Source: Sabellastarte sp. h YS-2021
Taxonomy: Eukaryota; Annelida; Polychaeta; Sabellida; Sabellidae
DNA length: 64,000 nucleotides
Assembly: GCA_964017235.1 (NCBI GenBank)
Contig: OZ024940.1
Location: 26,045,615 to 26,109,614 of the forward strand
Direction: 5' to 3'
The notes below the pieces were generated by a model. That model worked only from the letters and a program-made list of their open reading frames with translations. It was not told where the DNA came from and did not search any database. This document shows, piece after piece, positions 58,100 to 64,000 of this stretch (the first letter of the stretch is position 1; each line of letters starts with the position of its first letter). Made by a program: the position numbers and the translations under genes.

Positions 58100-60466
58100 T
58101 TTAGAATATCTCCCAAAGAGATTTCTATTTTAATTAATGGCTCATGTACGATCTCGGTCAAATTTTACCATTTTCTATGACCAAAGTTAAGAAATACTAG
58201 ACTATGATTGGTTTCTTAGCCCAGGAAACAGGTTTTGATTTTTACATGTGGTCCAACCACTATGGTTTTGTCGATACAGGCACAAGTGGTCTGGTGGTCA
58301 ACAGCTGTGTCATTTAACCACAAAATGGTTTCTATAGTTAGATAAAAATCCTATGAAGTTTTACTTTTTGAACAGTCCTACACACGTTCTTGGTCAGACT
58401 TGACCCCGGGGTTTCACACTGTGCAATTCCAATGGAATCAAATGCAAAGGGGTTTGTTCATTAAATAGTCGTATTCCTCTCAGTTCATCCCAAAGTATCT
58501 CTTGGTGACATGTATAGTTTAGAATTTAATTTTGAAATTTACATGGAAGTGGCGAAGTATACAGCACCTACTGATAGAGGAGCTTGAGTCCAAATTGGGT
58601 GATTACACTCTACAGCCAAAGTGATACAACATTCAAGAAGAACTAGTATTATGTTACATGCGCTCGTCATATACACATTCAATAACAATCCCCCACCCCT
58701 CACCTCGCCGCCAAATTTCCATCCTTTATTTCTACACAGTTTCTGAAGCTTGTGACAGGTGTTTCAAGCATTTATAAAAAAGTTTTTCTTGATACAAAAT
58801 GCATTCCATGTTGTCTCTAATGCTGATAAAGACACATGTGAATCTGAACAAAGGCGTTCCTACCACAATATGAAACAGAACCATGATGAAACATAGCTAA
58901 AAGTATGCAAGCCTGGTTGGGTGAAGCTCACGACTCCAGTATTAGAACAGTATGAACTAAGTATATCCATTAAGAGTACTTTATAAAGAGATGGTGAAAT
59001 AGTTTTGTCATGAACAATCAGAATTATCCCACCAAGTTTTGATAGTGAAGCAAATCAATACTTTATTTGATAATTTATTTCAAAAGAAAATTGTATTTCC
59101 CAATGATAAGAAAGCTATAGCTTTAAAGTGATGCACATTTTCTCTTATTAAATTGTTATCTGGTATCATTATGCACATACAACAGGGGATATGATAATTT
59201 GTGCACCATTTTAGTTGAGAATACAGGTATTTTATTACCATTGCTCAGTATTATCACAAAGTGCAACTACCAGCACTAATCATCCAAAATGGCGGCTGAT
59301 ATACCAGACCCTTTCTTGCAGAGAAAAGTGGCGGGAACCTCATAATGATGATACAAGTTCTACTTAAAATTATTCCCCCCCAAACTGCGATGTAGTCAAT
59401 TCACATACAGCTTGCAAATCTTATTTTATATCATTTATCCTTATTGACCAAAATTTGGTAATTTATTGTTTACTTTGTGGCAATCTGAAGTGACTTAGCT
59501 GACTATTTAATAATTGTAAATTTATTGACTGGGGCAGAATTTTAAGTGGAGAAAATTATTTGGTGATTATGGTATCAGTGTATTGGGTAAGAGTTTAAGG
59601 AATTTATTATGAGTGGCACTATTTCGAAATCGGACCACAAAAGGCATTTGAGGTTATTTCTAGAAGGCTATGCTGATGAAATCTGCAACTTTGAATTTCT
59701 GTACGTATTCTAAAGGCAAAAATACATTTATCTGTTTCCTTCAGGTATATAACTGACAGGGGTATACACGCATGACATTTACCATCCATTGAGAACCTAC
59801 CAGTTGAGTTAATAGCTACATAGGTGTATTACTACATATTACTACAAATAATTCTGCTGACTTATTTGTACACTTATCTGGTTTCATTGAAATACTTATT
59901 CTTGTACTTTTACTTTACATACATAAAATTGATGTAACATATATGGATCGACTTCAAGTCTGCATTAAAATCTATATATCTATATTGCGCAAACAAATTT
60001 TAAAAACAGTTCAGGATTTCATTGCTAATCCGCATCCAGACAATTGATCTTTGAGGAAGACCGCGCCTCATGTAGACCCAGCCCACCTTGTGTGAAATTA
60101 GGACCCAGATCCGATGCACATAGTTATCATGTTATGCGTACAGGTGGACAGACAGACAAACGGAGCCAATTACAATACTCTCACCTCTCCCGTTTAGGCC
60201 AAACAAGGTATACAATGTAATAATACAGTATAGATTTTCTCCCAATTTTTTAGGAATTGTCTTTATTTTTTTTTTCAGATTCTCTACACACATATCATAG
60301 CAATTACTCTGTTGTGTATGATAGCCAAGTAGTACTGACACAAACTCTCACTTGTATTGATTTCTTCCTTATTCTGTATACTGTTGTTTCCACCAATAAA
60401 CAGTTGAGCATGTGTGACCTTAACTTTCATCAATAAAATTGCCCAATCTCTCTTAACTTATGCCCC
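58100..60466. other. Long intergenic stretch, no supported gene
   Basis: AT-rich. Only a weak repeat-like end near 60140-60165 is visible. Confidence 0.4.
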
Positions 60467-61131
60467 TGTTCCACCAAAGGACTAAGGGCCGATCCTGTCG
60501 GCGACCCTTAATCGTGGACAGTCGGTGAAAAAAATGGTAAAATGGGCGGGAATACTGGATCGGTATCAAAGCCTGGGATTAAGTACAGATCGGCCTCAGG
60601 AAGCCTGAGGAGGCCCCAGGCGGCCCCAGACAGTCCCCGGGACTAAGAACCAATTAAGCAAGTTTTCTGGTCGGTTTCAACCACGATCCTGTCGTACACA
60701 TACCGACTGGGTCCCAGGACGCCTCAGGCCTCCTGGGACTAAGCCCCGACTAACCCCCGATTAAGTCCCGGTGTCCTCAGGCCTCCCCAGTCTTCCCCAG
60801 ACCAATGTGGCCGATTCTTGTTTTGCAATGGGACTAAGGGTCGCAGGAGGCCTGGGACTAAGGCACTAAGGGTCTGGGACTAAGGGTTGCAGGCGGCCTG
60901 GGACAACATAGGACTGTGTAAATGTGGTCTGAGGAGGCCTGAGGACGCCTGGGACTGGACATTTTGTTTATGGCGGGAAAAAATAATCGGTTTGAGTCGG
61001 GAGAAATATCAAACATGTTTGATATTTCACACGGCCACAACCGACCCTTACAGGACGCCTGGGACTAAGTAAATTTTTCAAACCGACCCTCAAAAACCCT
61101 TAATCGGGAGCCTTAGTCGTGTGGTGGAACA
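60467..61131. mobile_element. GC-rich inverted-repeat element with internal GGGACTAAG repeats
   Basis: The ends TGTTCCACCAAAGGACTAAG and the complement of CTTAGTCGTGTGGTGGAACA match at 19 of 21 positions. The interior (665 bp overall) is GC-rich and full of CCTGGGACTAAG- and AGGCCTGGGA-type words on both strands. CCC borders both ends, a possible 3-bp target duplication. No transposase. Confidence 0.75.
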
Positions 61132-61957
61132 CCCACATTACATACATCCCTTGTACGTTTCAAAGTTTACAATTCATTGATTTAAACAGTGTAGAAAGAA
61201 ACCACTTTCTTTTGTTCAAACATGACTCGGCATAAATTCACTGAGCTATTTATATCTGGAAGTTCTTCACACTAACTCAATATTCACTAGGCCACACACA
61301 GAAGCAGAAAAAGTACACATCTTTGGCAGTATATGGTACTCTGTAGTAGTAGTATTGTTGATACAACGTTTCCCGTTACAGGTAAGAAAAACTGCATTGA
61401 CTTAAATATTTCTGTGGTATAAAACTTTGTGCTGCAAGTATATCTTGTATGTATGTATGTATATAAATATATCTTAATAAAAAAACTTTTTTGTAAATGG
61501 TAAATATATGAAGTTGGATTTTGTCCAGTTTATTACACGTACTCTATTGAATTTTCCAACATAAGTAGAAGGATCTTTCTTGACTCTTGAGGTTTAATAG
61601 GACTTAGCTAGCTGTATATTCTGTGGACAAGTAAAGGTGTATACATATACACACATATATTTTTACATATACAGGAGTAACAACCCAGGAGAGATTCATT
61701 TTTGAAGGGGGTTGGGGTCACAGTGTTGGGGCTACAATTGAAAACTTTAAATCTGAAACAATTATTTTGTGACTTTTATAGCAAATTCATTGAACTACTT
61801 CCATGTTTTAGTTTCATGAGTTTGTGGGGTTTTTTTGTTTGTTTGTTTGTTTTAGTTGTCTCTTTTTTTTTTGTCACTTAATTACAATTCAAGTATATAG
61901 GCATCATTCTACCTTGTATAAATTTTCATATTTTTTTCTTGCATCTAATTCACATAT
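61132..61957. other. Intergenic, no feature
   Basis: AT-rich spacer; a short GTAT run near 61450. Confidence 0.4.
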
Positions 61958-62185
61958 TAGAGTAAGAAATCTAAAATTCGCCAGGAATCTAAAATTCGCC
62001 ACCTCGAAAACCTTAGTTGATTTTATGAAGAAAATGATGTTTTGTCCAAAAATTGGTATTTTTCAGTTCAAAAAGCCTTAATTTACTATACAGTCAACAA
62101 ATCTCACCACAATTCATTTATTTTATTAGTATTTTCACGTGTGGCGAATTTCAGATATGTGGCGAATTTTAGATTTCTTACTCTA
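61958..62185. mobile_element. MITE with perfect 26-bp inverted ends, TA-flanked
   Basis: Positions 61958-61983 and 62160-62185 are exact complements. Each is followed inward by a second copy of the AATTCGCCA/TGGCGAATT core. Reading the ends as GAGTAAGAAATC/GATTTCTTACTC leaves TA on both sides, which fits a Tc1/mariner-type insertion. 228 bp, no coding sequence. Confidence 0.85.
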
Positions 62186-63387
62186 CTAGTTTCAGCTATG
62201 AAGACTCGTGTACAGATTTACAGTATAAAACAGATATAAATAAATGACACTATATAAACGAGAAAGACGCAACATAAAAGATATTTTTAATTTTCAAATA
62301 CAGAATATATATTAGAGTACTTGGTGATAAAAAGTGATTCAGGTTCATTACAGGCTTTTTAATATGTTTTATCCAGAAAGAGTTGACATTTTTTAGTTTT
62401 TTTCTATGCATATGTTTTCAGTTTTTCTTTTGATTTTTTGTTGTTTTAAAGCCACTTTCCAATTAAGAATACATAATTCATTGCAATGTACAGCTGGATC
62501 CCCACTAAACTGAAGACCAAAAAGTATTTCACATGCTGTAAATTAAAATTTAACTTTTAGTATATGAAGTCATACTGATAATTCTTCACAAAGTATTGTT
62601 CTGTCACTACAGTGTAATACACATTATCTTCTTTATAAACAGAAGAAGTTTACTACTTTCAAAGTATCATTTGTGTGATCGAGATTGAAACACAATTATA
62701 CAACAAGTGGGAACTCGGTTATGATAAGGGACAACTATTGTATTCCTGCAATCCAAATATGGACATTTTACTAAAGCTTTTGTATTCACAATTTACTGAA
62801 GCGGTGGGTGTGTAAATATCTGACAATTTCAAGTGGCTTCTCACTATCGGCAAATCTACAGTAGAGTATACATTTTAACTGTAGCTTAGGTATAGAGTTA
62901 TATATTATAGTATTACTTTATTGGTTTATTAAGCAGGACAGGTAAGAATATTTTGCATGTGCACTGATCTTTCGATAATTATTGCTATTACAAGCTAGGT
63001 TTACTTGTCAATTTCTACATAAGTGAGAAAATAGACGAGGTGCTTTGCCACATAAACCGGTGTTATTTTGTAATTGCAACATGTAACTAAATGTAGCCAT
63101 CATGGTAAAGGGCAGTCTTTATTTCCCAGTATTTGGATCAAATACAGCTTGTGGTGGTTATAACTAAATGGATGTACCTGTACAGGCCTTTATCCTCACA
63201 AGAACTCGAGTGGCATCTACATAAATATTACAAGAACTCAAGTGGCATCTCCACATAAATATTGTACATTTTCAAAGTGACATTGAGGAGAGGTAAATCA
63301 ATACTATTTGGAATTAGAAGACACCTCGCAACAAGTACTTGCCCTGCTCTTGTGTGCGCCTTTCCTACCTCTCACCCAGACCCTACA
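62186..63387. other. Intergenic, short direct repeat only
   Basis: CAAGAACTCAAGTGGCATCT near 63230 repeats the sequence just before it (63199) with a small change. No gene. Confidence 0.4.
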
Positions 63388-63540
63388 GATTCAAAGTTGT
63401 TGTTTTGCATCCATTGCAACAGCCAGGGTCATATTGGGATGGGCCCTTGGCATTACCACTTGTTGGAAATGTACTCACACAGAGGTGCCAACTGGTGATT
63501 AGATGTCAGACTTGCTAACCACTGAGCCAATGAGGACCTC
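63388..63540 (-). mobile_element. SINE family B copy
   Basis: GCAACAGCCAGGGTCATATT, GGGATGGGCCCTTGGCATTA, GTGATTAGATGTCAGACTTG and GCCAATGAGGACCTC in minus-strand order. Complete length but with a degraded B box. Confidence 0.72.
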
Positions 63541-63699
63541 ACATAGACCTGTACGACCATTTGCTCTGTTAAATGGCCAAACACCCTGAAAAGGAAACTC
63601 CAACAAATACTCAACTGTTCAACAAAGCTGCTTTCTTTTAGCAAAACAACCAGACTCCCTCATTCCTCTGTTAAGAAAGCTCTGTTAATATTATAGCCT

Positions 63700-63830
63700 T
63701 CTTTTGCCTGCTGAGGATCCAATGATAGAGGACCCCCATTTTAAGTCACCATCCAAGCCACTATGTATCTGCCTGTACCTGTGATTGAACCCAGCCCATC
63801 TCTGTTCCACAACATATGCATACATGCATT
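63700..63830. repeat. Dispersed repeat shared with 17270-17430
   Basis: CCAAGCCACTATGTATCTGC, AATGATAGAGGACC and a tRNA-like GATTGAACCCAGCCC match the intron 1 copy. Runs close to the end of the window. Confidence 0.6.
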
Positions 63831-64000
63831 GCCCACTAATTCACTATAGCAGATAATTTGAAAAAAAATGTGGATTTGGATAGCACCCTTGTCATATTTC
63901 ATCCTATATGGATTATGCTCTGGGCTGGTAATCACAAAAGGAATCAAGCTCTAGTTGAGCCGAAAATCCGCTTAAGTTCACAGCTGTTTATACTAAACTT

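Overview
The window is animal nuclear DNA. It has spliced genes with GT-AG introns, AT-rich non-coding sequence, many tRNA-derived SINEs, short terminal-inverted-repeat elements, satellites and a LINE fragment. Protein style and repeat content (tandem-core elements ending in a hairpin, 5S- and tRNA-derived SINEs) suggest a marine invertebrate, most likely a mollusc; this is inference and I cannot name a species. No retrovirus-like, LTR or Polinton-like element and no CRISPR, rRNA gene or intact tRNA gene was seen.

Layout. 1-950: a short inverted-repeat transposon copy in AT-rich DNA. 957-8200: a satellite block. A 169-bp tandem repeat flanks a 133-bp satellite of about 39 units, and the satellite has a higher-order organisation. 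A perfect terminal hairpin marks the left edge. 8372-22936 (minus): one very large gene in three giant coding exons, all joined in phase 1, predicting 3,084 residues. It looks like a disordered scaffold with several helices that fit the PKA-RII anchoring pattern. 23-43 kb: gene-poor and repeat-rich. It holds two SINE families, a transposon whose terminus has become an 83-bp tandem array (30.7-31.8 kb), a second tandem element with the same terminal hairpin as the satellite block (33.8-35.0 kb) and a related element at 38.0-38.9 kb. 43491-46485 (plus): a complete five-exon PLP-dependent threonine/serine dehydratase of 323 residues. 48.6-49.2 kb: a MITE with perfect 20-bp inverted repeats. 50521-54645 (plus): a complete seven-exon Werner-type 3'-5' exonuclease of 245 residues without helicase. 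54.7-64 kb: no gene, but 5S- and tRNA-derived SINEs, a double SINE insertion at one target, a 154-bp palindrome, a LINE reverse-transcriptase fragment, a GC-rich inverted-repeat element, a small TA-flanked MITE and old SINE copies.

The three genes are unrelated in function. The scaffold would organise signalling, the dehydratase works in amino-acid catabolism and the exonuclease in DNA maintenance. They share no visible regulation. All exon borders were read by hand from splice consensus, and frames and phases close exactly in all three genes. The main novelty is in the repeats: the two-level satellite, one hairpin capping two unrelated tandem cores, and a transposon end caught turning into a satellite.
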